Shown in pieces: positions 42,101 to 48,981 of a stretch of 64,000 nt of DNA (the first letter of the stretch is position 1; each line of letters starts with the position of its first letter). A program made the position numbers and the translations under genes. The stretch is from positions 353,764-417,763 of the forward strand of contig NC_092583.1 in NCBI RefSeq assembly GCF_037975245.1. Direction: 5' to 3'. The notes under the pieces were generated by a model. It saw nothing but the letters and a program-made list of their open reading frames with translations, made no database searches and was not told the origin of the DNA. This stretch comes from Apostichopus japonicus (Eukaryota > Echinodermata > Holothuroidea > Aspidochirotida > Stichopodidae).

Positions 42101-45100
42101 GAAGGGGGGTTTACCAATCACTAATGAGTGTGTTGTATAGGAGAGACTAGAGAAGGGGCATTTACCTATCACTAATGAGTGTATAGTATGAGGGAGATGA
42201 GAAGGGGATTTACCTATCACTAATGAGTGTGTTGTATGGGAGAGATGAGAGAAGGGGGGTTTAACTATCACTAATGAGTGTGTTGAATGGGTGAGACTAG
42301 AGAAGGGGGGTTTACCTATCACTAATGAGTGTGTTGTATGGGTGAGACTAGAGAAGGGGCATTTACCTATCACTAATGAGCGTGTTGTATGAGGGAGATG
42401 AGGGAAGGGGGGTTTACCAATCACTAATGAGTGTGTTGTATAGGAGAGACTAGAGAAGGGGCATTTACCTATCACTAATGAGTGTATAGTATGAGGGAGA
42501 TGAGAAGGGGATTTATCTATCACTAATGAGTGTTGTATGGGTGAGACTAGAGACGGGGTATTTACCTATCACTAATGAGTGTGTTGTATAGGAGAGACTA
42601 GAGAAGGGGCATTTACTTATCACTAATGAGTGTATTGTATGAGATGAGAAGGGGTATTTACCTATCACTAATGAGTGTGTTGTATGGGTGAGACTAGAGA
42701 CGGGGTATTTACCTATCACTAATGAGTGTGTTGTATGGGTGAGACAAGAGACGGGGGATTTACCTATCACTAATGAGTGTGTTGTATGAGGGTGATGAGA
42801 AGGGGTATTTACCTATCACTAATGAGTGTGTTGTATGGGTGAGACTAGAGACGGGGGATTTACCTATCACTAATGAGTGTGTTGTATGGGTGAGATGAGA
42901 GAAGGGGGATTTACCTATCACTAATGAGTGAGTTGTATGGGAGAAACTAGAGAAGGGGTAGTTACCTATCACTAATGAGTGTGTTGTATGGGTGAGACTA
43001 GAAAAGGGGCATTTACCTATCACTAATGAGTGTGTTGTATGGGTGAGACTAGAGACGGGGGATTTACTGTACCTATCACTAATGAGTGTGTTGTATGGGT
43101 GAGACTAGAGACGGGGCATTTACCTATCACTAATGAGTGTGTTGTATGGGAGAGATGAGAGAAGGGGTATTTACCTATCACTAATGAGTGTGTTGTATGG
43201 GTGAGACTAGAGATGGGGGATTAACCTATCACTAATGAGTGTGTTGTATGGGAGAGATAAGAGAAGGGGTATTTACCTATCACTAATAAGTGTGTTATAT
43301 GGGAGAGATGAGAGAAGGGGTATTTACCTATCACTAATGAGTGTGTTGTATGGGTGAGACTAGAGATGGGGGATTTACCTATCACTAATGAGTGTGTTGT
43401 ATGGGAGAGATAAGAGAAGGGGTATTTACCTATCACTATTAAGTGTGTTATATGGGAGAGATGAGAGAAGGGGTATTTACCTATAACTAATGAGTGTGTT
43501 GTATGGGTGAGACTAGAGATGGGGGATTTACCTATCACTAATGAGTGTGTTGTATGGGAGAGATAAGAGAAGGGGTATTTACCTATCACTAATGAGTATG
43601 TTATATGGGAGAGATGAGAGAAGGGGTATTTACGTATCACTAATGAGTGTGTTGTATGGGTGAGACTAGAGATGGGGGATTTACCTATCACTAATGAGTG
43701 TGTTGTATGGGTGAGACTAGAGAAGAGAGAGTTACCTATCACTAATGAGTGTTTTGTATGGGAGATGAGAGAAGGGGGGTTTACCTATATATACACTAAT
43801 TGCTTCCATCAAGGTGCACCCATAAATCCACTACTTAATACTATGCAACAGCATGAAACATGAATGCCTAAAAAATAAGTATTTCTAGAATTAGACATTC
43901 TAGAAAAGACATTTACCTCCAGTTCATACCGTCCTTGGTCAGTGGAGAGGGGAGTGCCATACAAGTAACCAGGTGCAGTTTGATGACTTTGGGTAAAATG
44001 AAGCCATTTAGGGAGACCAGGGCGTGTTACTAACGATGGATGAAATGTTATCTGCTCTTCTTTACCTGCAGAAGAAGGTTATCACTTATCAATTATGTAT
44101 GAGATCCTTAACCTGACTTGAATCTGATAGTAAAATTGACAAACTTACAGCTGCAATTGGCTTGGTCACTACTACATCAAATGTGAGACCTAGAATCTGT
44201 CATGGATAGCTTATTTGTAAACAACAACAACTACAATAAACATCAATAAACATATTCCTGTTAAGAAGCAGCCATCTAATCAGCTAAGAATAGGTTCCCA
44301 AATGGCTTGGATCAGAGTTTCACAAACACTAAATTAACCAATTTGTTCACATTTCTCTGTCAATCAAAAGAAGTGATGCACTTCCAAACAACAGCTTAAC
44401 CCACCAGTTGACCAACTAAGAGATTGCTGCCCTTCGAAAATTTCAAGTCTATGCATAAACAACAAAGCGTCTGCTGTTCAAACTTATCTTGTGTTACACA
44501 AAAATCACAAAATCACTGATGCACTGCCTATATAATGGCTTAACTATTTTTAAAGACAAGTTAAAAGAAATTTCACCAAAAATTAAGGAAGAAATCAAGT
44601 TGTATTCCAACACGGTTCTTGTTGTGATTACTGTAAGCACTGAATGCAGCGTGGGTTATGTCACAATCTGCATTTGCCCAGATGACGTCACGTTTGCTAG
44701 TGTTCAAAGTATATATTTGAAATATCTATCCTACTGTCAATGATTAAAATCGTTTCTCATAGCGTTCTCATACTTTGAAAACATGTTTGGAAAACTGTTT
44801 ATTGTTTGTCATGGTAACTTCTAATGCTGCTCTCATTGTCTTCATTACTTGCAAGGAGTCAATGTTATGAGAGCTGCATTGTTGTTGGGTTTTAGTACAG
44901 AAAATACAAGTTATAACTAAATCAATGCATGTGTCTTAACATTACTGTAATTCTACAATATGAAAATCATCATAGGAAGCAACTGAGAAGTCTCTGTCCT
45001 CTAAACTACAGAATAAGTTAATAATGGAGTCTTTTAGATTGGTATTGGTTGTTTATCTTAGAAAAACTTATAGACTACTCTAATGAATGGTTTGTATAAC

Positions 45101-45708
45101 CTCATGTACGTGTATGTTTTTGTATAGAGATACACATTGCAGAGTAACACTGTGACCACTAGTTTGAAGGCGTGAAGGCCCTCTTTGACCACCATTGTCG
45201 ACAACAGGTCACTGTTTGCACTTCCGAGATACGTTGGCAGAGAACAGTTTGAATATTTTACATATTAAATAATTTCTACTGGCTATTAAGACAAGATTCA
45301 TCCAGGATGGACATTATTACTTTAGACAACATTTTGCAACATCTTCACACAAATTTCAAAGTGAAAGTATGTAACTACACAACTGATTAAAACTAAATAA
45401 GATACACGCTAAATTACCAACTTTGAATGAAGCTTTTGCTCTAGTATTATGCAGACTATAGGCTACTAAAATTATATCTGGTCTATATGTATGTTTCAAT
45501 TATAACTCAGACGATGTATGTTAGGGAAATGAATCATACCAAGAATAAATTTATCAAAGAAGCTGTCTCTCTCTAATGTATGCTGGAAAAACTGATGAGA
45601 GATGGTATGAAGTTGAGTCACTGACTGCTGAGATGATGCAGTATGGATGAATAGACCAACAATCAAAGTGTGTAGTCTGAACACTGTAAGAGACATATCT
45701 GTATCCAT
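12063..45708 (-). CDS. Alpha/epsilon-sarcoglycan gene, ten coding exons
   Basis: Joined minus-strand exons: 45708-45540, 44065-43917, 38788-38713, 36536-36335, 34059-33909, 30225-30026, 27935-27909, 16705-16583, 12586-12473, 12109-12063. All junctions are GT-AG and all phases agree (1,0,1,2,0,2,2,2,2,1), giving 1258 nt, about 420 residues; from memory, vertebrate epsilon is about 437 and alpha 387. Order: signal peptide 1-26, cadherin-like domain about 30-130, conserved FIQNLNIEEIL block near 142-152, cysteines 223 and 245, membrane span 284-310, cytoplasmic tail with EKRNQSTP and IQLAHHS matching the vertebrate tail, then PPPPY. The family is a single-pass glycoprotein of the dystrophin-associated complex at the plasma membrane. 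It equally resembles alpha and epsilon, so is probably pro-orthologous to both. The stop-bearing exon is unresolved; unspliced read-through of the last donor would add GKLIELTS and a stop. Confidence 0.93.
12110..12472 (-). other. Sarcoglycan intron 9
   Basis: A 363-bp intron, the shortest in the gene and the only one without repeats or insertions apart from introns 1 and 3. Nothing else seen. Confidence 0.8.
12473..12586 (-). CDS. Sarcoglycan coding exon 9 (PPPPY tail exon)
   Basis: The 114-nt exon, phase 2-2, has acceptor TATGCAG and donor TTTCAG then GTCAGT. It encodes a basic, proline-rich tail: NMRGKRTTSRAV, then LPHQTPPPPYRLPPEARKKK. PPPY (residues 385-388) fits the PPxY consensus for WW-domain ligands, as in the beta-dystroglycan tail. 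The vertebrate alpha/epsilon tails, as I remember them, lack it. Skipping this exon would keep frame. Confidence 0.88.
12670..14170. repeat. AT-rich higher-order tandem repeat
   Basis: Short blocks of the form GGATACACATAGTATTACCA followed by TATATGTTAT and TATAAGCACTTCATGTA are arranged in a larger period. The marker GATGAACATGTGATTA recurs near 13100, 13309, 13566, 13791 and (as GAACGTGTGATTA) 14041, giving a super-period of about 210-260 bp with five copies. It ends about 85 bp upstream (gene sense) of the exon 9 acceptor, the only array hugging an acceptor. Confidence 0.92.
14171..15500. other. Sarcoglycan intron 8, unique-looking part
   Basis: No repeat seen. The stretch near 14560-14760 is less AT-rich than its surroundings (GGTCACCTCTCTGGGAGGC, GGAAGGATAAGCCGACAGC) and may be a conserved non-coding or regulatory block, but there is no direct evidence. 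Confidence 0.35.
15501..15684 (+). CDS. Candidate plus-strand exon nested in sarcoglycan intron 8
   Basis: A segment bounded by acceptor-like TTAACCATTCAG and donor AAG then GTATGT is open in one plus frame for 60 codons (two bases before and two after). It reads NECQQMVNRFHIDPILSKEQ, then SLFRTRMVRVDSILARQS and RIIYEQGKKSLTKLTT. The composition is ordinary protein-like and the other five frames carry stops. I do not recognise the protein and found no partner exon, so it may be a relic exon, part of a transposon protein, or chance. Confidence 0.3.
15685..16582. other. Sarcoglycan intron 8, donor-proximal part
   Basis: AT-rich, no tandem array or defined element. This intron differs from most others in the gene because its array sits at the acceptor end. 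Confidence 0.45.
16583..16705 (-). CDS. Sarcoglycan coding exon 8 (juxtamembrane tail)
   Basis: The 123-nt exon, phase 2-2, has acceptor TCATCTTTAG and donor ACTCC then GTAAGT. It encodes IQLAHHSMIRQASQELRSLS, then NRRDGGPTPVGSNTPQMAGT. The first half aligns with the vertebrate tail motif [20 protein letters not shown], which makes the family assignment secure. Skipping would keep frame. Confidence 0.95.
16798..17230. mobile_element. hAT-type nonautonomous element, 433 bp
   Basis: Flanked by a perfect 8-bp duplication, cttgagac, at 16790-16797 and 17231-17238. The right end (complement CTGGGGCCGTATTTG) resembles the GAGGGCCGGATTTA end of the element at 49893, and the left end (TATAGGCAGGATTATG) is a diverged form. 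G- and C-run subterminal blocks match the style of the 4763 element. It lies 92 bp from the exon 8 acceptor. Confidence 0.75.
17239..18081. other. Sarcoglycan intron 7, no feature seen
   Basis: Moderately AT-rich DNA without a repeat or exon that I can support. A short open plus frame at 17757-17978 has no splice or similarity support. Confidence 0.4.
18090..18486. mobile_element. hAT-type nonautonomous element, 397 bp
   Basis: Ends CAGTGGCGGAGC and (complement) TAGTGGTGGAGC (10 of 12 match), with a perfect 8-bp duplication ggtacaat at 18082-18089 and 18487-18494. The internal core TGTACGCTCCGCGCCAAC followed by GTGGTGGCGCTCCACTTAGA (18381-18420) is shared with the elements at 860 and 49893. 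No transposase. Confidence 0.93.
18495..18939. other. Sarcoglycan intron 7, no feature seen
   Basis: No exon or element identified between the 18090 transposon and the CpG-bearing block starting near 18940. Confidence 0.35.
18940..19330. mobile_element. Possible dispersed repeat (CpG-rich block)
   Basis: A CpG-containing, less AT-rich block (ACTCGCCCCAAACCGCGTGC, GGCCATCTGAAAAAGTTAAC, GGGATCGACGGTGGTG) stands out from the intron. I have the impression of similar wording in sea-cucumber sequence, but no ends or duplication were found and I cannot check copy number. It could instead be a regulatory or non-coding RNA region. Confidence 0.3.
19525..19655. repeat. About 30-bp tandem repeat (4 copies)
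   Basis: Imperfect units of GCTAAGCATATGTGATATTT plus AAGGGTAAT. Confidence 0.85.
19656..21526. other. Sarcoglycan intron 7, no feature seen
   Basis: AT-rich DNA of about 1.9 kb. No exon with paired splice signals and no repeat identified. Confidence 0.4.
21527..25745. repeat. 34-36-bp satellite-like array, about 4.2 kb (about 120 copies)
   Basis: The unit is TACATTATTCCCTACTGTGT followed by ACTGTATTATACTGA or ACTGCATGATACTGGA, giving 34, 35 and 36-bp versions. The versions are ordered into higher-order blocks: a 73-codon translated stretch at 22313 recurs identically at 23224 (about 911 bp apart), and similar blocks start at 24459, 24740, 25164 and 25484. Translations of the array in every frame are artefacts. 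It lies within the 11.2-kb intron between exons 7 and 8. Confidence 0.98.
25746..26819. other. Sarcoglycan intron 7, between arrays
   Basis: No exon or element seen. A G run of more than ten bases lies near 26219-26233. Confidence 0.4.
26820..27715. repeat. 45-bp GC-rich minisatellite (about 20 copies)
   Basis: Unit AGGCAGCAGCACAGGGGACT plus ATTCCCCTTCCCCCACCTCC and TAGTC, with a 42-43-bp short variant. It is much more GC-rich than its surroundings and starts about 195 bp downstream (gene sense) of the exon 7 donor. Confidence 0.97.
27909..27935 (-). CDS. Sarcoglycan coding exon 7, a 27-nt microexon
   Basis: Acceptor TATTCCCCACAG and donor GA then GTAAGT bound 27 nt. In phase 2 it completes Ile and encodes EKRNQSTP, then starts the Glu codon finished by exon 8. 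The resulting QGIEKRNQSTPE matches vertebrate EGVEKRNMQTPD at the same distance from the membrane span. Skipping would keep frame and remove nine juxtamembrane residues. It is too short to be seen by open-frame scans. Confidence 0.92.
   Translation of the reverse strand, partial: REEKSKHT
27936..28500. other. Sarcoglycan intron 6, no feature seen
   Basis: No array or exon identified in this part of intron 6. Confidence 0.4.
28515..28602. mobile_element. 88-bp Penelope-like end fragment with 14-bp target duplication
   Basis: The insert is flanked by caagataatagtta at 28501-28514 and 28603-28616. It contains ACTGTTAGCAAACTGCTTAT, then CCACTAGAGAGCCTGTGTAA, and is nearly identical to the start of the fragment at 50634. 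It ends in a hairpin (GTAAAAGTAAG, loop GCCAA, CTTACTTTTAC). The family assignment is inferred from the longer copy at 50634. Confidence 0.6.
28617..29400. other. Sarcoglycan intron 6, no feature seen
   Basis: No array or exon identified between the insertion and the 22-bp repeat. Confidence 0.4.
29401..29505. repeat. 22-bp tandem repeat (about 4-5 copies)
   Basis: Units of TTAGTTTGTTAGGAAACCAT followed by GC, with a decayed last copy. Confidence 0.88.
29630..29910. repeat. 48-50-bp tandem repeat (about 6 copies)
   Basis: Unit CATTGTCCCCATGTAAAACA plus TTATTGAGTCCCTCCCCCAA and CCCACCTAC. It ends about 115 bp downstream (gene sense) of the exon 6 donor. Confidence 0.93.
30026..30225 (-). CDS. 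Sarcoglycan coding exon 6 (membrane span)
   Basis: The 200-nt exon has acceptor ACCTCATACAG and donor GGAAT then GTGAGT. It enters in phase 0 and leaves two bases. Its stalk GGKFWAPSQTMDDSSDF aligns with the vertebrate stalk, followed by the span FIGFLLVVVVPSAILLAIVM continuing ILFCLMF (residues 284-310), with the conserved VPSA core. Cys307 and Cys311 sit at the cytoplasmic face where vertebrates have a CC pair and could be lipid-modified (inference). Confidence 0.96.
30834..30935. repeat. 39-bp tandem repeat (about 2.5 copies)
   Basis: Unit GAAGTGGATACCTGATTTGA plus TGGATATCCGATGGATACTT. Confidence 0.88.
30936..31899. other. Sarcoglycan intron 5, no feature seen
   Basis: AT-rich DNA with no exon or repeat that I can support. 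Confidence 0.4.
31900..33860. repeat. 87-bp minisatellite (about 22 copies)
   Basis: Unit GAGAGTCAACACACACCAAT, then GAAACCTCTAACAACACTCC, AGGCACCTGAATCTTCTCCA and GTAGATTTCAAGTAGATAAC plus TGAACAG. Copies toward 33,100-33,860 are more diverged. The array ends about 50 bp downstream (gene sense) of the exon 5 donor. Confidence 0.97.
33909..34059 (-). CDS. Sarcoglycan coding exon 5 (cysteine stalk)
   Basis: The 151-nt exon has acceptor GATTTTCAG and donor ACTTTT then GTAAGT. It encodes VQVTVSSSQPPSSRLQENIQ, then QLGCENDNPEIASFQYLNEF and FDISWCEVTF. It aligns with the vertebrate membrane-proximal cysteine region ending DWCKISL. Only two of the four cysteines I expect there are present (Cys223 and Cys245): the SSC and TCD positions are replaced by SSS and ASF. 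Confidence 0.94.
34060..35244. other. Sarcoglycan intron 4, acceptor half
   Basis: AT-rich, no exon or repeat recognised. An open plus frame at 34423-34707 overlaps low-complexity wording and has no support. Confidence 0.4.
35245..36334. repeat. 65/69-bp minisatellite abutting a splice donor (about 17 copies)
   Basis: Unit CTACCAGATAAGTTAATGTT, then TCATGCCTCTATGGATGTTT, TGAGTACCTCTCTATAGTAC and CTACA or CTACCTTCC. The last copy runs directly into the exon 4 donor at 36334/36335: the donor-side sequence (gene sense GTACAATAGAGAGGTACTC) is itself part of the repeat unit. Confidence 0.97.
36335..36536 (-). CDS. Sarcoglycan coding exon 4
   Basis: The 202-nt exon has acceptor TTTCTTTCAACAG and donor CAAGG then GTAAGT. 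It encodes TFPDYHARLFIQNLNIEEIL, then NVSMQEKLIDEFVPLWGQGS and TVSIYGAMSAAELGLRNVVP. It aligns with the vertebrate FFIKNMNVEEML region and VPLPIN block. An N-glycosylation sequon (NVS, Asn153) lies here, whereas the vertebrate NIT sequon further on is not conserved. Confidence 0.95.
36537..38712. other. Sarcoglycan intron 3, no repeats
   Basis: A 2.2-kb intron with no tandem array and no recognisable transposon. A C run lies near 38490. Confidence 0.6.
38713..38788 (-). CDS. Sarcoglycan coding exon 3
   Basis: The 76-nt exon has acceptor CATTTATTTAG and donor AATA then GTAAGT. It encodes IFGENLDTHESSRVLINIEV NMLNN, matching the last strand of the vertebrate cadherin-like domain (NRRTFETARHNLIINI). 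It was found from phase and homology; it is too short for open-frame scans. Confidence 0.9.
39010..43790. repeat. 51-bp minisatellite, about 4.8 kb (about 93 copies)
   Basis: Unit (plus) GTGAGACTAGAGAAGGGGAT, then TTACCTATCACTAATGAGTG and TGTTGTATGG. Several variant families occur (gggggtt, ggcattt, gtattt; gcgtgttgtatgagg). Eight near-identical copies run from about 40530 to 40905, a sign of recent expansion. In gene sense each unit carries GATAG then GTAAAT, and CCCCTTCTCTAG. The long minus-strand frames here are artefacts of the unit length. Confidence 0.98.
43917..44065 (-). CDS. Sarcoglycan coding exon 2 (cadherin-like domain)
   Basis: The 149-nt exon has acceptor CTTCTTCTGCAG and donor CTGGAG then GTAAAT. 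It completes Gly57 and encodes KEEQITFHPSLVTRPGLPKW, then LHFTQSHQTAPGYLYGTPLS and TDQGRYELE. The pattern ITF..L...P..P.WL.......G.LYG.P matches the conserved heart of the alpha/epsilon-sarcoglycan extracellular domain, which is related to the dystroglycan cadherin-like fold. Confidence 0.96.
44066..45539. other. Sarcoglycan intron 1
   Basis: A 1.5-kb intron without tandem arrays or recognisable elements. Nothing else seen. Confidence 0.6.
45540..45708 (-). CDS. Sarcoglycan coding exon 1 (signal peptide)
   Basis: The exon starts two bases after acceptor TTTCTTTTGCAG with ATG and has donor CTTG then GTATGA. It encodes MDTDMSLTVFRLHTLIVGLF, then IHTASSQQSVTQLHTISHQF and FQHTLERDSFFDKFIL. Residues 1-26 look like a signal peptide (SS/QQ cleavage likely). 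FFQHTLERDSFFDKF matches vertebrate FVHVLEREYFKGEF. This start was chosen because it is the first ATG in the exon and precedes the hydrophobic stretch. Confidence 0.93.
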
Positions 45709-46206
45709 CTCTGCAAAAGAAATTCACAAGGAATATATTTATTGTGAAGTCTAATATTTACTTTCACATGGTTAAATTAAAAATGCATGGAAAATACTGA
45801 ATCACAAATGCCAACATATCATATGACAAGCACACAGCATGGAAGGTCTGATTTTGATTCTCTCCATAACCACATAGCCTAGGCCCTATAAGCAAACATT
45901 AGAAAAACTTCTCAGGTATTGCAAAGGAAAATATTATTCAAAATACATAAGCTAGGCCTAGCACATTTTGTATCATGCTGACATACCCGCAACGAAAGGA
46001 CTTCAATGCTTGACACATGCATTAACATTACTATGCTACTCAAGGCCTAAGTATCATGTTAACTTAGGCCTAGGCTAAAGAGCCTACTTTTAGACAACCC
46101 TCAAGAAGCTAGGCTTTAAAGTTAAGCATGTATATGTAGTCGGCTCTACGGTTACATTGTATTCCTTCAGATAAAAAGCCCAAATGTTTAACTTATATAT
46201 ACTGAC

Positions 46207-46330
46207 CGATGATAGTAATATACTACAGTGGCGATCAATTATCTCGCAGATCCAGAAAGCAACATCAAATCAAACGTCAGAATCCTTCCGCAGTGAAGAA
46301 CACTGTGTTATTGTTTCGCGCAATACCTCC
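46207..46330 (-). promoter_or_regulatory. Candidate sarcoglycan 5' UTR exon and promoter area
   Basis: Coding exon 1 begins only two bases before its ATG at an acceptor, so an upstream non-coding exon is required. The best donor upstream on the minus strand is ATCG then GTCAGT at 46207/46206; the exon would reach to about 46320-46340 in a CpG-bearing stretch (GTTTCGCGCAAT, CTTCCGCAG). No TATA box or start site could be fixed. Confidence 0.3.
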
Positions 46331-46339
46331 TAAACATTG

Positions 46340-47289
46340 AACTGTGCAGCTTTTTAATGAATAAAACCGCTTCAGTGATATGAGTGCCGTAATTTGTAAA
46401 CAGTGTGAATTGGGTTCTTCCATTTGGGGATAGAACACTTTCGTAGCCTATTATTTACCCGAGTATGAATCTATTTCATTTATTTTTATTTTCTACTTCT
46501 GGAACTTCTTCATTTTCACCTCATCAAATCCATAGCAGTAAGTAAGATATTTTAAAATAAAATATGTGTTTATAATGTGGAATGTTAAGAAAATGCGTCC
46601 CCGTGGATAAAATCACACACTGCTTGTGGAAGGCAAGGTAAGGGAAGGGATCGGAATGGTATTTCGATGGAGGACAATTGACGGTTGTTTGCGTAGAACA
46701 TAAATCTCGCTGAGATCAAGAAATAAACATATGTAAAAGAAACTCCAGTGATATGATGCATAAGGGAATAACAATCTATGGCAGCCCCTGGAGTAACCAG
46801 CAAGACTCGATAAGTGCTGTTTATCTGCCGTCTGACTTGTGCAATTCTTCTTCTTCTTTTTGGACCGCCGTGGCCCTCGACGTCCAGAAAGGTCGCGCAA
46901 CCCACCGATAATTTCCAGCGACCTGCACTTTGGGGGACTCCTCCTATAAATAAAATTATGTGATAACATCGAAAATACTCATACTAACGAAATTATTGCC
47001 ATGTTTTATGAAAAAACATCTTGAGACAATCTTAATGTTTTAGTAATGAAATGCAATGTACACGGCGGATTATAGCAAGGGAAGAGAGACAAGGGAAGAG
47101 AAGTCAGGATTGAGATCGGGGAGGAGATGGAATGGAGAATCATTCCACTAAGATCTAGCAGGAATGCTGGTTTCTCTGTTTTGTTTATTGGAAAGCTAAT
47201 TGTAACTTACCATGTCATTTAGACCAATTATATTCTTTTTTCACATATGATGTACAACTGCACTATAACTTTATAAACAATGGAAAATA
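46340..47289. other. Intergenic DNA
   Basis: A CpG-richer stretch at 46600-46940 (GACCGCCGTGGCCCTCGACG) has overlapping open minus frames but no recognisable product; it might be a non-coding exon or an old element. The remainder is unremarkable. Confidence 0.35.
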
Positions 47290-47950
47290 AACACACAAAC
47301 AAATCATTTCGTTTAGGCATGTCATACAACATCATCTCATATTATAAATATATAAGCATTCACCTTATTTAACCCCACCCCCATATGCGTAGGAGCCGGG
47401 ATGCTGGGGGATGCAGCCCCCCCCCCCACCCAGTCAAACATTTTTGTGAAAATTCGGGCAATATGCTGAGAATTTTTCGGGCACCTACTGATAGAAAAAT
47501 ATATTGCAATGTGTTTTTCAATGGTTAGACTTATATTATAATTATCATTATTATTGTAACGACTTCCCCAAAATTGGTAATAACTCGGCAAATGATTGTA
47601 TGTAATTGGCATGCGATGTAATAACCGATACATGCCTATATGATATGTACATTAACATGTTGAACGCGCGAAAAATGTTGGTTATATTTTCGGGCAAGTC
47701 GTTTCAGCCCCCCCCCCCCCTTCCAATCAAGTTAATTGGGATCCTACGCCTATGCCCCCCCCCCTCGCAAACACACACACAAATCACTTCGTATAGGCAT
47801 GTCATACAACATCATTTCATATTACAAATAAGCAGTCACCTTTTTTAATCCCCGCCCCCCCCCCCACCCCACGCAAACAAACACACACAAATCATGTCCC
47901 ATATAGGGACGTCATTCAACATCATCCCATATTACTTATAAAAAAGTATA
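47290..47950. repeat. About 115-bp diverged direct repeat, three copies, first two separated by a transposon
   Basis: Copies with ACACAAATCATTTCGT, GGCATGTCATACAACATCAT and a CCCC-rich tail begin near 47292, 47768 and 47880. The hAT-type element at 47382-47754 separates the first two. Confidence 0.8.
47382..47754. mobile_element. hAT-type nonautonomous element, 373 bp
   Basis: Left end CATATGCGTAGGAGCC and right end (complement) CATAGGCGTAGGATCC match at 14 of 16 bases. Subterminal C runs lie just inside both ends. The flanking 8-bp duplication is only approximate because the target is C-rich. No coding capacity. Confidence 0.8.
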
Positions 47951-48669
47951 GTCCGGGATTCTTAACTCCAGTTTTTTAACTTATCACGAATTTTCTCAAT
48001 CGAAATTAATTATATATTCACTTATTATCGTTCATTTGGTTAAAAGCCATAGGAAGATATTTTCGTAACTGTTATATATTTTTTTTAGCAATGTTTTGGT
48101 GAGTTGTCGTAAAATTTCTGGAAACTCAAATAATTTCTTATGGTTTATCATATACCTAAATATAGACGGGGCTCTCATGAACTTGGATAGAGATACTTTA
48201 AGCAATGCAACATATATGTTGTTTAGCTTAACCCTCACTCGAAGTGCGCTATAAACTAACTTATTCTATTTTCCGATGGACGTGAAGAAATAATTGAAAG
48301 TATACTTAGAATGTGGATTGTATATTAAAATACTTGGAATTTAAACTGGAAAATTGATTTTGAAAGAGATGGGTATAGGATTTTATGATGACCACAGTTT
48401 GGCATTGGAGCCTCTGATAAGGATGGGGGGGGGGGGGTCATGTGGGTTATCCATTTCGACCGCTTTGTCTATACATTAGTAATTGTATTGCAATTGGTAA
48501 GTTTGTTTAGTTACATGAAGATCAGACTGCAAACAGTTGCAACACTATCACTCCATTAAAATAACAATGGTTTACACCCTGACTCTCAAAGCTCCCTTCC
48601 TGTGGTTTGTTAGAAAATCAGGTAGATATACTGAATATAATTCTTTTTCAAGTTACCAGCGGGGAGGCC

Positions 48670-48981
48670 GGGTGTAATAATAATAATAATTAATCAGCAA
48701 TTGTTTTTTACGACCCTTAAGCGACCACAACTGTGGGAGAAGCCCACAGAGGCTTATGGATTACAATTTACACGTCGGGTGGCTTCCAATTAAATATTTT
48801 AACTCAAATTTGGAACCTTTTCAATTTAGAAAGTCATTTCAGATGGGAAACCTTAGATTGCTCTTGGATGAAGAACCCACCATACTATGACGCGGCCGGG
48901 TATCGAACCCCGAACCTCCAGATTGCTAAGCCTTCATTGCTTCAAATGCCACCGCCTTATCCACTCGGCCACAGCACCGGT
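48670..48981 (-). mobile_element. tRNA-Ser(UGA)-derived SINE
   Basis: On the minus strand the head (48981 downward) is tRNA-like, with box A TGGCCGAGTGG and box B GGTTCGATACC (plus 48899-48909), long variable arm and TTTGAAG anticodon-loop wording typical of serine tRNA. The body follows, with a CTGTGGG/CCCACAG hairpin at 48731-48749, and it ends with a (TTA)n tail at about 48675-48690. The tRNA part is diverged from a functional gene (mismatched acceptor arm), so this is not annotated as a tRNA. Confidence 0.85.

Noticed and set aside
39007-43742. Open frames of up to 219 codons with VIGKPPFSSLTHTTHSL repeats
   Set aside because: Translations of the 51-bp array inside sarcoglycan intron 2, on the same strand as the gene but with no exon signals beyond the repeat's own decoys.
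511-43790. CRISPR-like arrays (regular short units)
   Set aside because: Units are directly contiguous with no unique spacers, the DNA is eukaryotic and no cas genes exist; these are minisatellites.
46585-46969. Two overlapping minus-strand frames (about 106 and 118 codons)
   Set aside because: Rich in Arg/Lys runs from an AAGAAG tract; no recognisable domain and no paired splice signals. At most a non-coding exon or old element.
48880-48981. tRNA-Ser gene
   Set aside because: Box A and box B are good, but the acceptor stem does not pair well and the sequence continues into a SINE body with a TTA tail.
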